A DNA stretch of 64,000 bases from CAVONB01 sp963697205 (lineage in GTDB: Bacteria; Pseudomonadota; Alphaproteobacteria; Rhizobiales; Hyphomicrobiaceae), in the NCBI GenBank assembly GCA_963697205.1, contig CAVONB010000013.1:496001-560000 (forward strand). Reading direction: 5' to 3'. Position numbers and translations under genes: made by a program. Positions 7,719-16,979 of the stretch are shown piece after piece (within the stretch, counting starts at the first letter, position 1; the number at the start of each line of letters is the position of its first letter). The notes under the pieces were generated by a model. The model was given only the letters and a program-made list of their open reading frames with translations, searched no databases and was not told the origin of the DNA.

Positions 7719-8078
7719 ATGTCCCGCATCCTTGCCGACGATGTCGTCGATGCCCTCGAGAGCGACCACGAGATCTCGCCCGAGCTGTCGCGCATGATGA
7801 AGCGGGCGCGCGAGGCCAGCGATTTCCTGAAGGCGCTCGCCCACGAAAACCGTTTGCTTCTGTTGTGCCTGCTGGCCGAGCGCGAGCGCAGCGTCACCGA
7901 ACTCGAGGAATTGCTGTCGCTGCGCCAGACGACTGTCTCCCAGCAGCTCGCGCGTCTGCGCCTCGACGATCTCGTGACGACCCGTCGCGACGGCCGCACC
8001 GTCTACTACTCCTTGTCCGACGATCGCCTGAAGCAGTTCATCTCCACCATCTACGACATGTTTTGCCGGGCCCCCTGA
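7719..8078 (+). CDS. soxR: ArsR-family transcriptional regulator, SoxR-type persulfide sensor
   Basis: This is a winged-helix repressor of 119 residues. The DNA-recognition helix is in SLRQTTVSQQLARLR (residues 67-81) and the beta wing in TTRRDGRTVYYSL. Cys50, in the second helix after NRLLLL, and Cys116, three residues before the last, occupy the places of the two sensing thiols of the BigR/SqrR/SoxR subgroup. There persulfide or polysulfide links the cysteines and releases DNA. It does not have the metal-binding cysteine cluster of ArsR or SmtB. Encoded right after soxS, it probably controls the divergent sox promoters at 5499-5731. Target and inducer are inferred. Confidence 0.88.
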   Translation: MSRILADDVVDALESDHEISPELSRMMKRAREASDFLKALAHENRLLLLCLLAERERSVTELEELLSLRQTTVSQQLARLRLDDLVTTRRDGRTVYYSLSDDRLKQFISTIYDMFCRAP

Positions 8079-8291
8079 CGCCTAAGGCGTCCCTGCCCTC
8101 CGCTCGCCCACTGCCCCGCCCCGCTGGCAACCCGCTGCTGGCAATTGCCCAACTCCGGAAGCGACGCTTTTCGTTTCCTGCGACGTCCCCGGACTTGACG
8201 GGGCTGAGCGGTGCGCAGAGCATGCCCGTACCGCCCGTCAGAGGCGGAGGCATGGCCGGTTTCCCCCGGCCCAGGGAGGCGTGAGGCGCCG

Positions 8292-9383
8292 ATGAGCGAC
8301 CTCCAGATCGTTGCGTTGGCCGGCATCTTGTGCGGGCTCCTGGCGGGCGGTGCGGCCCAATACGGGCGCCTGTGTACGTTCGGCGCCATCGAGGATGCCC
8401 TGATCGCGCATGACTACCGCCGCGCGCGTGCATTCGGCTTGGCGATCGCCGTCGCCATCCTGCTGGCCCAGGCACTCGACGGCGCCGGCTTCGTTGATCT
8501 CGGCCAGTCGCTCTATGCCGGCAACCGCCTGGAACTCCTCTCGTTGTGCCTGGGCGCGATGATGTTCGGCCTGGGCATGTCGCTCGTGGGCACATGCGGC
8601 TTCGGCATGCTCGTCCGCCTGGGCACGGGCGACCTGCGCGCACTCGTCTCCGCCCTCGTGCTGGGCATCGCCGCGTTCGCGATCACCGGCGGCGTGCTCG
8701 CCCCCATGCGCTTGTGGCTCGACACGATCGGCGTCGTCGACATGGCGCCGCTGGGCGGCGCGAGCCTGCCCGACCTGTTGGCCACCGCGATCGGTCGGAC
8801 GGGGGCATGGGCCATCGTCCTCGCCCTGCCTGTCGGACTGGCGTTATGGGCCCTGATGTGCCCGCGCACGCGCCGCAAGTGGCGACTGCTGACAGGCGGC
8901 GCGGCCCTAGGCCTCGCCGTTGTCGGCGGCTGGATCGCGACTGGCGTCCTCGCCGACCCCTTCGGCGCCACCCGCCTGGAAAGTCTCACCTTCGTCGCGC
9001 CGATCGGCCGGCTCATCCTGTTGGCCATGGGACAGTCCGTCGCCAGCGCCACGTTCGCCATCGCCACAGTGATCGGCGTGGCCGCCGGCTCGCTGCTGGT
9101 GACAGCCACCCGCGACGAGTTGCGCTGGGAAGCCTTCGACGACCAGCGCGAGATGCGCCGCCACCTCACCGGCGCCCTGCTGATGGGCCTCGGCGGCGTG
9201 ATGGCCGGCGGCTGCACCATCGGCCAGGGCATCTCGGCCGCCAGCACGCTCGCCATCAGCGCGCCGATTGCCATCGTGTTCATGATCCTGGGCGCCCGCC
9301 TTGGACTGTACCTCCTCATTGCCAAGCCACAGCTCGCCCCGCGCTGGCTGCGCCGCCGCCGCAAGGTATTCGCGTCGCGCTGA
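8292..9383 (+). CDS. soxT: YeeE/YedE family transporter (SoxT/TsuA-like)
   Basis: This is a 363-residue polytopic membrane protein of the YeeE/YedE (DUF395) family, whose studied member TsuA takes up thiosulfate. Family marks are the paired GxCG/GGC repeats: LVGTCGFGMLVRLGTGDLRAL in the first half and MAGGCTIGQG in the second. These cysteines line the substrate path in TsuA. There are about nine or ten hydrophobic segments. The start at 8292 follows GGGAGGCG. It closes the rightward sox arm, 213 bases after soxR, and homologues beside sox genes are called SoxT. A role in sulfur-compound import or in signalling to SoxR is inferred. Confidence 0.85.
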   Translation: MSDLQIVALAGILCGLLAGGAAQYGRLCTFGAIEDALIAHDYRRARAFGLAIAVAILLAQALDGAGFVDLGQSLYAGNRLELLSLCLGAMMFGLGMSLVGTCGFGMLVRLGTGDLRALVSALVLGIAAFAITGGVLAPMRLWLDTIGVVDMAPLGGASLPDLLATAIGRTGAWAIVLALPVGLALWALMCPRTRRKWRLLTGGAALGLAVVGGWIATGVLADPFGATRLESLTFVAPIGRLILLAMGQSVASATFAIATVIGVAAGSLLVTATRDELRWEAFDDQREMRRHLTGALLMGLGGVMAGGCTIGQGISAASTLAISAPIAIVFMILGARLGLYLLIAKPQLAPRWLRRRRKVFASR

Positions 9384-9543
9384 GCCCGCGCCCAGGCGCG
9401 CCCACGCGCGCAACGCCTGCACGCGCACCACCCAGTTGGCCGCAGATCAACCGGCCATCGCGCAAACGTCATTTGCCTGCCATCACGCAGCCCTGCTGAA
9501 GTTGCAGAGAAAACATCAGCCAACAAACCCGCCGGCACCCGCG

Positions 9544-11127
9544 ATGACATCACGCGCCCTCCAATCACCGAACGTCGGATCGCCCCACCAACCCGGGCTG
9601 AGGCGTCCAGCCGCCACCGCCTGGCTGACAGTCCTCGCGTTGTCACTGGTGACGCTGCTTGGCACCACCCCAGCACACGCACAACGCAACAACGATCCAC
9701 CCGCCGCAGCCGACGCCAAGACGACCCCGGGGCCCCAGACCACCAGGCCCGCGCCGTCCTCGAGCGAGACCACCGGGACCGTCACCATTTCCGGCCGGCC
9801 CTACGACTATCGCGCCGCCGCGGCCCGCCTGACCCTGACCGATGGTGCTGAGAAGCCGGCCGCCGAGATCTTCCATGTCGCCTACAGGCCGCAACAGTCC
9901 GAGCCTGGACGGCCCGTCACATTCGTCTTCAACGGCGGCCCGGGCGCTGCGAGCGCGTTCCTCCACCTCGGCGCCCTCGGCCCCCGGATCGTTGCCTTCG
10001 GCGCCGACGGCAATGCTGCCGACCCCGGCGCCCTGATCGACAACCCCGACACGTGGCTTGGTTTCACCGATCTCGTCTTCGTCGACCCCGTTGCGACCGG
10101 CTACAGCCGCGCCCGCAGCGACGATGTCGAGAAGTCCTACCTGGGCACCGACAACGACGCCGATGCGATGGCCGCGTTCATCCGGCTCTGGCTGGCGCAC
10201 GCGGGCCGCGGCACCGCGCCCGTCTTCATCGCAGGCGAAAGCTATGGCGGCTTCCGCGCAGCCCTCCTCGCTTCCCGCCTACTGGCCATCGGCGTTCAAC
10301 TGAAAGGCCTCGTGCTGATCTCACCCGCGCTCGACTTCGCCCTGATCCGCGGTGGGCGCCGCGCCCTGCTGCCCCGCGCCCTCGTGCTCCCCTCGCTCGC
10401 CGCCGCCCATCGCGAGCAGCAGCTGGGTCGCCCGCCGGCGCCGACCGAACTCGCCGACGTGGAAGCCTTCGCGCGCGGCGCCTATCTGACGTTCCTGGCA
10501 GGCCGCATCGGCCGCGATCCACAAATCGAGGAGCGCGTCGCACGCGAGACCGGCTTGCCGGAAAGCCTCGTGGCCCGTCACTTCTCGCGCGTCTCCGCCG
10601 ATCTCTACCTCGACCACCGCGAGCGCGAGACCGGACGCACCTTCAGCCGCTACGACGGCACCGTCAGCGCACCCGTGCCGCGTCCCTCCGGCAACAGCCG
10701 CTTCGATCCCGTGCTCGAGCACATGGAGGCGGTCCTGACATCGGCCTTCACCCACTACGCCCGCACCGCGCTGGGCTACCAGACCGATCTCGCCTACCAC
10801 GTGCTCAACCACGACGTATTCGGCAAATGGACCTTCGGCCGGCGACATGGGCGTCAAGGCTACGCCAGCGCGCTGGATGCGCTTCAGGATGCGCGCACGC
10901 GCCAGCCCGCGCTGCGCATTCTGGTCGTCAACGGCACCACCGATCTCGTCACCACCTACATGGCGTCGCGCTTCATGATCGATCAACTCGAGCCGATCGA
11001 CGGTGCGGCCGAGCCCGAGGTCAAGGCTTATGCAGGTGGCCACATGATGTACCTCAGGCCCGAGGCGCGGCGCGCACTGACCGAAGACGCGCGCAAAACG
11101 TACGCAGCCGCGCTGGGCGCACAATGA
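9544..11127 (+). CDS. Exported S10 family serine carboxypeptidase
   Basis: Serine carboxypeptidases remove C-terminal residues from peptides. The 527-residue protein has a long n-region and a hydrophobic segment (TAWLTVLALSLVTLLG) ending at AHAQ, followed by a Pro/Thr-rich linker (residues about 48-78). The alpha/beta-hydrolase core shows the oxyanion motif FNGGPGAAS, the nucleophile motif GESYGG, the Asp of NGTTDLVT and the His of GGHMMY, in S10 order. The 160 bases upstream, after soxT, hold no obvious gene. It is convergent with the following SDR gene (28-base gap). The substrate is unknown. Confidence 0.88.
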   Translation: MTSRALQSPNVGSPHQPGLRRPAATAWLTVLALSLVTLLGTTPAHAQRNNDPPAAADAKTTPGPQTTRPAPSSSETTGTVTISGRPYDYRAAAARLTLTDGAEKPAAEIFHVAYRPQQSEPGRPVTFVFNGGPGAASAFLHLGALGPRIVAFGADGNAADPGALIDNPDTWLGFTDLVFVDPVATGYSRARSDDVEKSYLGTDNDADAMAAFIRLWLAHAGRGTAPVFIAGESYGGFRAALLASRLLAIGVQLKGLVLISPALDFALIRGGRRALLPRALVLPSLAAAHREQQLGRPPAPTELADVEAFARGAYLTFLAGRIGRDPQIEERVARETGLPESLVARHFSRVSADLYLDHRERETGRTFSRYDGTVSAPVPRPSGNSRFDPVLEHMEAVLTSAFTHYARTALGYQTDLAYHVLNHDVFGKWTFGRRHGRQGYASALDALQDARTRQPALRILVVNGTTDLVTTYMASRFMIDQLEPIDGAAEPEVKAYAGGHMMYLRPEARRALTEDARKTYAAALGAQ

Positions 11128-11155
11128 GCCCCGCGATCAGCCTTGAGAGCCCGCC

Positions 11156-11884
11156 TCAGATCCCGGCGGTGCCGACGCTCAAGCCCCCGCATACGTGTAG
11201 GACCTGCCCCGTCGTGAAGGCAGCCTCGTCCGACAGGAAATAGACAACGGCGCCGGCGATCTCCGCCGGCATGCCCAGCCGCCCGAGCGGCACCGATTTC
11301 TCCAGCGCGGTCGGCTCGTTGCCAACGCGCGGGTTGAGTTTCAGGAAGTTCTCCGTCGCGATAGGTCCCGGCGACACGCAGTTGACCGTGATGCCGTCGC
11401 CGGCGAGCTCCAGCGCCCAGGTGCGCGTCAGCCCGACGACGCCTGCCTTTGCCGCCGAATAGACCGACCGTCCCGTCCGCCCCAGCATGGCGCGGCTCGC
11501 CACATTGACGATCCGCCCACTCCCGCGCGCCCGCATGCCCGGCAGCACCGCCATCGCCGCCGCGATGGTCGCCCCGACATTGGCCTCCATCACCGCCGCG
11601 TAGTGCTCCGGCGTGATCGCGTCCAGCATGGCATTCGCCGTCAGCCCAACGTTGTTGACAAGATTGTCGATCGGGTGGCGGCCGGCGATCTCGGCCAGCA
11701 CACGATTTCGCTGCGCCACGTCCAGCACGTCGCACGCGATCAGCTCTCCGGGAAACGACCCATCGCCCGCCTTGCGCGCCAGACCGATGACGCGATGCCC
11801 ACGACCGGCCAACGCTTCCGCCACCGCCCGGCCGATGCCGCGCGATGCGCCCGTGACCAGCGTGATGCGTTGCTCGCTGCCCAT
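11156..11884 (-). CDS. SDR family oxidoreductase (FabG-like)
   Basis: This is a classical short-chain dehydrogenase of 242 residues: cofactor motif TGASRGIG near the N-terminus, a VNNVG motif for the central strand, and the YSAAKAG catalytic Tyr/Lys. The C-terminal region, MPAEIAGAVVYFLSDEAAF followed by TGQVLHVCGG, is typical of 3-oxoacyl-reductase-like SDRs. It is the last gene of a leftward run with MmgE/PrpD and amidase genes (36-base gap), suggesting a catabolic rather than fatty-acid-synthesis role. The substrate is not determinable here. Confidence 0.88.
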   Translation of the reverse strand: MGSEQRITLVTGASRGIGRAVAEALAGRGHRVIGLARKAGDGSFPGELIACDVLDVAQRNRVLAEIAGRHPIDNLVNNVGLTANAMLDAITPEHYAAVMEANVGATIAAAMAVLPGMRARGSGRIVNVASRAMLGRTGRSVYSAAKAGVVGLTRTWALELAGDGITVNCVSPGPIATENFLKLNPRVGNEPTALEKSVPLGRLGMPAEIAGAVVYFLSDEAAFTTGQVLHVCGGLSVGTAGI

Positions 11885-11920
11885 ATGCTCCCAATCCCTC
11901 GTTGTATCGTCTCGCTTCGC

Positions 11921-13309
11921 TTAGACCGTCAGCAGATCGACGATCCGCGTCGCATCGTCCAGTGTCTCCAGATGTCGCACCGCCTCGATCGCCTGCTCGA
12001 TCCGGTTCCCCGGTATCGGCCGCGCGGCAAACGGCACACAGCTCAGGAACTTTTCGACACAATCGTCGAAGTTCATCGGCTGCAGGGGATGTCCCTTGAC
12101 ACGATCGACGCGTTCGCTGATCCGCGCCCCGTTCCGCAATCCGATGTCGACGATGGTCGGACCGATGCCCAGGCCGTGCGCCTTCTCCAATTCGGCATCG
12201 ACCCGCACGTTGACGCGCTCAGCCAGCGCGCGCACGCCGGGATCAGCGATTGCTTCCGGCGTCATCTCGTTAAGCGTCAACACGCCGCTCGTGGCCGCTG
12301 CCGCCACCGTATAGGGCAGGCTGAACAGAGCCTCCTGGGTGGTGCGCGGACGTCGCTTCGCCTCGATCGGCGAGCCCACGACATTGTAGGTGCCTTGCGT
12401 CGTCCGGACGTCGACCGCGGCGATGTCGTTGGGCGCGATCTTGTGCGCCTTGACGAGGTTGCGCGTGGCTTCGATGCCGAAGTGGGCGAGGAAGCAGCAC
12501 GGATAATACTTGATGCTGATGCCCGGGATCTCCCAGTGCGCGCCGAGCCGATCCGTCAGCACGCCCGAACGGATTTTGTTCTCGTGGTACGCCCGGAAGT
12601 AACCCCACTCGCCCTCGAACACGCGTTCCGGTCCAACGAGCCCCGCTTCGGCCAGGATGGCTGACTGCATCGAGGCCTGCGCCGCGATGCCCTGCAGCAC
12701 GCGCACCAGAACCGTGCCTTCCACAGTCACCTGCAGGTTGCCCGACACCTGACCGTAAGCAAGGCCCAGCGCCGACACGATCTGGCGCTCGTCGAGCCCC
12801 ATCAGTTTGGCCGCCCCGAGCGCACCGCCGAACGCCGCCTGATGCAGCGTCGTCACGCGTCCGGTCTTCAGGAAGTTGGTCTCGAACGACAGCCCAAGGC
12901 GGATCATGAACTCCATCGCCAGCGCCATCGCCGTGATCAGGTCGCGTCCCGTGGCCCCGCCCTTGCGCTCCGCGGCGGCGAGACATTGCGGCAGGCTGCC
13001 CGCCGTGATGTGCACGATCGCGTCCTCGTGGACCGCGTCGTAGTCCTGGGCCCGCGCCATCGTGCCGTTGATGAGCGCGGCCTCCTTCGCCGGCAGCCGG
13101 TCGCCGTGGACGAGAACGCGCGCTTCCTTGGCACCGCCCTGCGCACGTGCCGCCGCCATCAGGCTGTCGACACCGGCCGCCGAGCTGCCGACCAGCATCA
13201 CGCCGAGCTGATCCAGGATCAGCTTCTTCGTGTCCTCGACGATCTCGGAAGGCAGGCGCGCGAACGTCAGCTCTCTCGCGAATGTCGCGTACTGGGCGGC
13301 AAGATCCAT
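11921..13309 (-). CDS. MmgE/PrpD family protein
   Basis: The MmgE/PrpD family includes 2-methylcitrate dehydratase and cis-aconitate decarboxylase, but most members are uncharacterised. The 462-residue length is usual. Family features visible are the N-terminal helical domain, the substrate-site region with HITAGSLPQCLAAAE, and the C-terminal domain beginning near KYYPCCFLAHFGIEA. The start at 13309 is 11 bases from the amidase stop, so the two genes are in one operon. No citrate synthase or methylisocitrate lyase is near, so methylcitrate metabolism is unlikely. Dehydration or isomerisation of an acid released by the amidase is a guess. Confidence 0.88.
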   Translation of the reverse strand: MDLAAQYATFARELTFARLPSEIVEDTKKLILDQLGVMLVGSSAAGVDSLMAAARAQGGAKEARVLVHGDRLPAKEAALINGTMARAQDYDAVHEDAIVHITAGSLPQCLAAAERKGGATGRDLITAMALAMEFMIRLGLSFETNFLKTGRVTTLHQAAFGGALGAAKLMGLDERQIVSALGLAYGQVSGNLQVTVEGTVLVRVLQGIAAQASMQSAILAEAGLVGPERVFEGEWGYFRAYHENKIRSGVLTDRLGAHWEIPGISIKYYPCCFLAHFGIEATRNLVKAHKIAPNDIAAVDVRTTQGTYNVVGSPIEAKRRPRTTQEALFSLPYTVAAAATSGVLTLNEMTPEAIADPGVRALAERVNVRVDAELEKAHGLGIGPTIVDIGLRNGARISERVDRVKGHPLQPMNFDDCVEKFLSCVPFAARPIPGNRIEQAIEAVRHLETLDDATRIVDLLTV

Positions 13310-13320
13310 GGTCGGCCCTT

Positions 13321-14775
13321 TCACAGCTTGGAAACGTGGAGCGGCGGCACCCGCTCGCGCCAGGGCATCGCCTCTTCGAGTGCGGCTGCCAGTTGCAGGA
13401 TGACGTGCTCGTGCGCGGGGCGCGCACCCAGCTGGATGCCGACCGGCAGGCCGCCGGACGTCAGCGCCAGCGGCAGCGAGATGGCGGGCGTACCCATCAC
13501 GTTGTGTGGCAGCGTGAATTGAAACGCCACCGCGTACTGCTTCTCGACCACCGCCTCCAACGTGCCATCCGCGCGGCCCAGATTGCACGTGCCGTGCGGC
13601 TCGGAGACGCGCGCCGTGGTCGGTGACAGCCAGACATCGTAGCTGGAGAAGAATTGCCCGAGCTGGCGCCGAGCGGCATTGATCGCGCCGAGCGCGGACA
13701 GCACGTCCCGCACCGTCAAACGCTTGGCGTGCTCGTAGGCGAGGAGCGACGTCGGCTCCAGCGTATCGGGACCGGGCTTCTGACCGGTGCGCTGCCCCAG
13801 CATCTCCGCGCGCACGTCGAAGCCGGCAAACCACACGTCCAGGAAACGGCGTGCAAGCGCCAGGCCGTCGTATCGGGGCCCGGCCTCCTCCACGATATGG
13901 CCCATCCCCTCCAGCGCCTCGGCGACGCGCCTGACGGTTGCGGCCACCTCCGGCTCGACATCGATGCCCATCAGCGCATCGAGCGAGTACCCGATCCTGA
14001 GCCGCCCCGGCTGCCGGCCGATCATCTCAGCATACGACGCCTCGGGCTTAGGGATCGTGAACGGATCTCCAGCCTGCGGCACACTCATGCAATCGAGCAT
14101 CGCCGCGGTGTCGCGCACCGACTTGGTCTGCGCGAAATTCATCAGCAGCCCGAACCCGCCCTCGTCCATCTGCGGCCCGAACGACACCCGCCCGCGCGAC
14201 GGCTTCAGCCCGACGCCGCCCGACCAGCTCGCCGGGATGCGGATCGACCCCGCAATGTCGCCGCCCTGCGCGATCGGCACCATGCCCGACACCACCGCGG
14301 CCATGCTGCCGCCACTCGAGCCGCCGGCCGAGTAGCCCTGCCGCCACGGGCTCGAGGTGGCGCCGTAGAGCGCATTCTCCGTCGTGCCGGAGATCGAGTA
14401 CTCCGGCGCGTTGGAGCGGCCGAGCACGTTGACGCCCGACGCCCGGATCATTTCCGCGATGTGGGTGTCAGCGTCCTGCTTGACGAAACCACGCGCAAGC
14501 CGGCTGCCGAACTCGACCTTGCGGCCCTTCTCGTGGCCGGCCACGTCCTTCATCAGGAACGGCACTCCGCGAAAGGGGCCATACCCCAGGCTCGCCTCGT
14601 CCAGCGCAGCAATCCGGTCGTCGTAGAGTTCCACCACCGCGTTGACGGCGCCATTGGCCCTTTCGATCGCCGCCGCCGCCGTCAGGGCGAGATCCTTCGG
14701 GCTGACCTGTTTGCTGGCAACGAGCTCCGCCAGGCCCAGCGCGTCGAAACGCGCATATTCCGTAACATCCATCAC
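13321..14775 (-). CDS. Amidase signature family hydrolase
   Basis: Amidase signature enzymes hydrolyse amides through a Ser-cisSer-Lys triad. In this 484-residue protein the Lys is in FLMKDVAG (about residue 75), the glycine-serine loop is GYSAGGSSGGSMAAV, and the nucleophilic Ser is in GGDIAGSIRIPAS. This matches stand-alone amidases rather than GatA, whose partners gatB and gatC are not adjacent. It is first in the leftward amidase/MmgE-PrpD/SDR run. The substrate is unknown; the operon suggests amide or nitrile-derived compound catabolism. Confidence 0.9.
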   Translation of the reverse strand: MMDVTEYARFDALGLAELVASKQVSPKDLALTAAAAIERANGAVNAVVELYDDRIAALDEASLGYGPFRGVPFLMKDVAGHEKGRKVEFGSRLARGFVKQDADTHIAEMIRASGVNVLGRSNAPEYSISGTTENALYGATSSPWRQGYSAGGSSGGSMAAVVSGMVPIAQGGDIAGSIRIPASWSGGVGLKPSRGRVSFGPQMDEGGFGLLMNFAQTKSVRDTAAMLDCMSVPQAGDPFTIPKPEASYAEMIGRQPGRLRIGYSLDALMGIDVEPEVAATVRRVAEALEGMGHIVEEAGPRYDGLALARRFLDVWFAGFDVRAEMLGQRTGQKPGPDTLEPTSLLAYEHAKRLTVRDVLSALGAINAARRQLGQFFSSYDVWLSPTTARVSEPHGTCNLGRADGTLEAVVEKQYAVAFQFTLPHNVMGTPAISLPLALTSGGLPVGIQLGARPAHEHVILQLAAALEEAMPWRERVPPLHVSKL

Positions 14776-14943
14776 AGCGCCTCCCCGCGGGCTCCCGTCG
14801 AGCGCGCGTTTCCTCCGTTCGGGCTCTGTCGGCCCTTTAGGAGAACACTAATGCACTTCAGACTTTGATGGAATCAATGGCGACGGGCCGCAAGGCCGCC
14901 CGGCCGGTAGGCCGCCCCCGCGGAAGCCCTGCGCGCCGCGAGC

Positions 14944-14983
14944 GAAAAACAAACGAGTGTTTCGACGTAAGTCGGAAACACTC
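14944..14983 (-). terminator. Intrinsic terminator after the SGNH hydrolase gene
   Basis: On the minus strand GAGTGTTTC and GAAACACTC (14975-14983 and 14955-14963) form a 9-base stem that continues inward with GAC/GTC around a short loop. It is followed by CGTTTGTTTTTCG, a good T-rich tail. It lies 50 bases past the SGNH stop and upstream of the amidase start, so it separates the two leftward transcription units. The rest of the 258-base gap (14776-15033) shows no gene. Confidence 0.7.
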
Positions 14984-15033
14984 TAGTCGGCCCGGCGCAG
15001 GTTTGGAAATGGGCATCACCGCAGGCCAGCCGC

Positions 15034-16935
15034 CTACTTCTCGCGGTTGCGGCCGGAATAACGCTCCAGGATCGCCCGCGCCCGTGCCACCACGCTGTCG
15101 GCGATCACCGCCTGTCCCTCCGCGGTGGGATGGAAGGCGCCCGAGTACGTCGACGCGATCAGCACCTGAAACCACGACAGCGTCTCGAGCTTCAGCGCTT
15201 TCTGCATGACCGAGCCCGCGACGTGGAAGTTCGCCGTCATGAAGGCGTCGTTGGGCGTGCGGAACCAGCGCTGGCGGGGGGCATAGGCGGGATAGTCAGC
15301 CGGGTTGAAAGGCTGCCACCTGCCATCAATGCGGCGCGGCAGCCTCAAGTCGTCGGCGATCGAGAACGCACTTTCGGAAAAGCCCGCGCAGATGCCGTGA
15401 CCGAGGAAGGCCTCGCGATGGGCTTGCGCGAACGTCCAGCCGTGGTCCTTCGCACTGTCCCGCATGCGCCGGTGCAGGCCCTCCGACACGCTGGTGCCTT
15501 CCGCCACCTTCGCTCGCGACAGCGCGAAGTCGGCCAACACCTCCATGCCCGCCCGCCCGTCCGGGCACACCGAGCGTCCGTCCTCCAGCACCGCAAGGCG
15601 CGGGTAGGCGGTTAGAATCACGCGATCGCTCTCGCTCCAGGGGATGTGCAGGATCGAATGAATGGCGCGGTTCAGCGCCTTGTAGCGCTCGTCGAGCCGC
15701 GCGATCTGGCGCATGCCTTCCTCGCGCCCGTGCACTTCGCCGATCCAACCGCCGAGCTTGCGCAGCAGCGACTGGTCAGCAAGCACCGCATTGGCGACCA
15801 GCCGGGAGAACCCGACGTCGTTGCCGCCGATCGATACGAACAGGAGATCGATCCTGCGTGCCTTTTCGTTCGGGCAGCGCCTGAGCACGAGCCCGCCCTT
15901 CAGCTCCTCGATCCGTCCGTTGAGATGATACGTTTCCGGCAGATCGATCGCCGGCGCCTCGATCTCCGCGCATTGCGCCTGCGACAGGGCGGAGATCTGC
16001 GACAGCAGCGGCGGGTTGGGCACCCACTCGTTGCCCTTGTAGCGCAGAAACAAGCCCGTCGTGACCTCAGCCCCCGAGCACGACAGGCCTACGAACGTGA
16101 CCGCGCGATGCGGCGATTCCAATGCGATCTGCAAAGCCGCCCGGAGCTGATGCGAATAAAGCGAGCGATGGCATGCCTGGTCGAGCCAGCGCGCGTTCTC
16201 CTCGATGAACTGATCGTCCCCGATCTGCCGCCAGGCGCCCACGCGGGCCGGATAGCCGGCGAGCCCCTCGCCCTTGGACGCCGCCGTGTAGTCCGCCGCC
16301 CGCTCCCGCGAGAAACGCACGGGAATGTCCGGATTGCCTTCGCCCGAGGCGAAGCTGTCGCCGAGCCCCGCGATCAGCAGGTCCTCGACCGCGATCGTCG
16401 TCAGGGCGACGGGCAGCCCGCCGATCTCCACCGACACGTCCGCGCCGGCGGGATAGGCGACCTCGAGAATGGCGGGCTCGCTGCACGACTGCGAAATCAT
16501 CGTCGCGCGCCGTTGCTTGTCGCCCCGTGTCCTCAGTTGCCACGCACAGGTCACGCTGGCCGCATCCGGCACGTCCCTCACGACCGCCACGACGCGATGC
16601 CGCTTCGGCGCCAGATAGTCGGGCAAGTCCGGGCACCTGTGCCGGTTGTCGACCCAGTGCCAGCAGGTCTTGCGGTACATCGTTGCCGCCCAACCTTCCG
16701 GGTGGCGGCGGCTCAGCTCGCGTTCGGCGCTGGCGACGGGCGTATCGCGCGCGTCGGGCTCCAGCGAGAGCAACGTGCGCCGATGCACTTCCACGTCGGC
16801 TGAATCGATGAAGAAGCGGAACGGGTTCTCAACCCGCCATTCGATACGCGGCACCGCCTGCGCCCACGCACCCGACGCGAGCAGCACCGTTCCCAAAAGC
16901 AATCCGATTGCGACGAGCCGCGTGCCTCGCACCAT
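15034..16935 (-). CDS. Exported SGNH/GDSL-type hydrolase, large
   Basis: This is a 633-residue secreted protein with a signal peptide (LVAIGLLLGTVLLASGAWA, cleavage near WAQ). An N-terminal region of about 190 residues, rich in Arg and Cys (RKTCWHWVDNRHRCPD), shows no domain I recognise. The SGNH esterase core follows: block I GLGDSFASGEG, block III SIGGNDVGFS, and block V FHPTAEGQ with the catalytic Asp/His. The start at 16935 follows GAGGAGAGG. Blocks I and III are separated by an unusually long insert. It probably acts on an ester of a cell-envelope or environmental polymer; the substrate is unknown. Confidence 0.82.
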   Translation of the reverse strand: MVRGTRLVAIGLLLGTVLLASGAWAQAVPRIEWRVENPFRFFIDSADVEVHRRTLLSLEPDARDTPVASAERELSRRHPEGWAATMYRKTCWHWVDNRHRCPDLPDYLAPKRHRVVAVVRDVPDAASVTCAWQLRTRGDKQRRATMISQSCSEPAILEVAYPAGADVSVEIGGLPVALTTIAVEDLLIAGLGDSFASGEGNPDIPVRFSRERAADYTAASKGEGLAGYPARVGAWRQIGDDQFIEENARWLDQACHRSLYSHQLRAALQIALESPHRAVTFVGLSCSGAEVTTGLFLRYKGNEWVPNPPLLSQISALSQAQCAEIEAPAIDLPETYHLNGRIEELKGGLVLRRCPNEKARRIDLLFVSIGGNDVGFSRLVANAVLADQSLLRKLGGWIGEVHGREEGMRQIARLDERYKALNRAIHSILHIPWSESDRVILTAYPRLAVLEDGRSVCPDGRAGMEVLADFALSRAKVAEGTSVSEGLHRRMRDSAKDHGWTFAQAHREAFLGHGICAGFSESAFSIADDLRLPRRIDGRWQPFNPADYPAYAPRQRWFRTPNDAFMTANFHVAGSVMQKALKLETLSWFQVLIASTYSGAFHPTAEGQAVIADSVVARARAILERYSGRNREK

Positions 16936-16979
16936 GGTCCGTCCTCTCCTCGTCGTCACCGCGCCGCGGCGTGTCGACC

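Noticed and set aside
14858..15175. Small frames over the amidase/SGNH gap
   Set aside because: They overlap the SGNH 3' end and a terminator, without signals of a gene.
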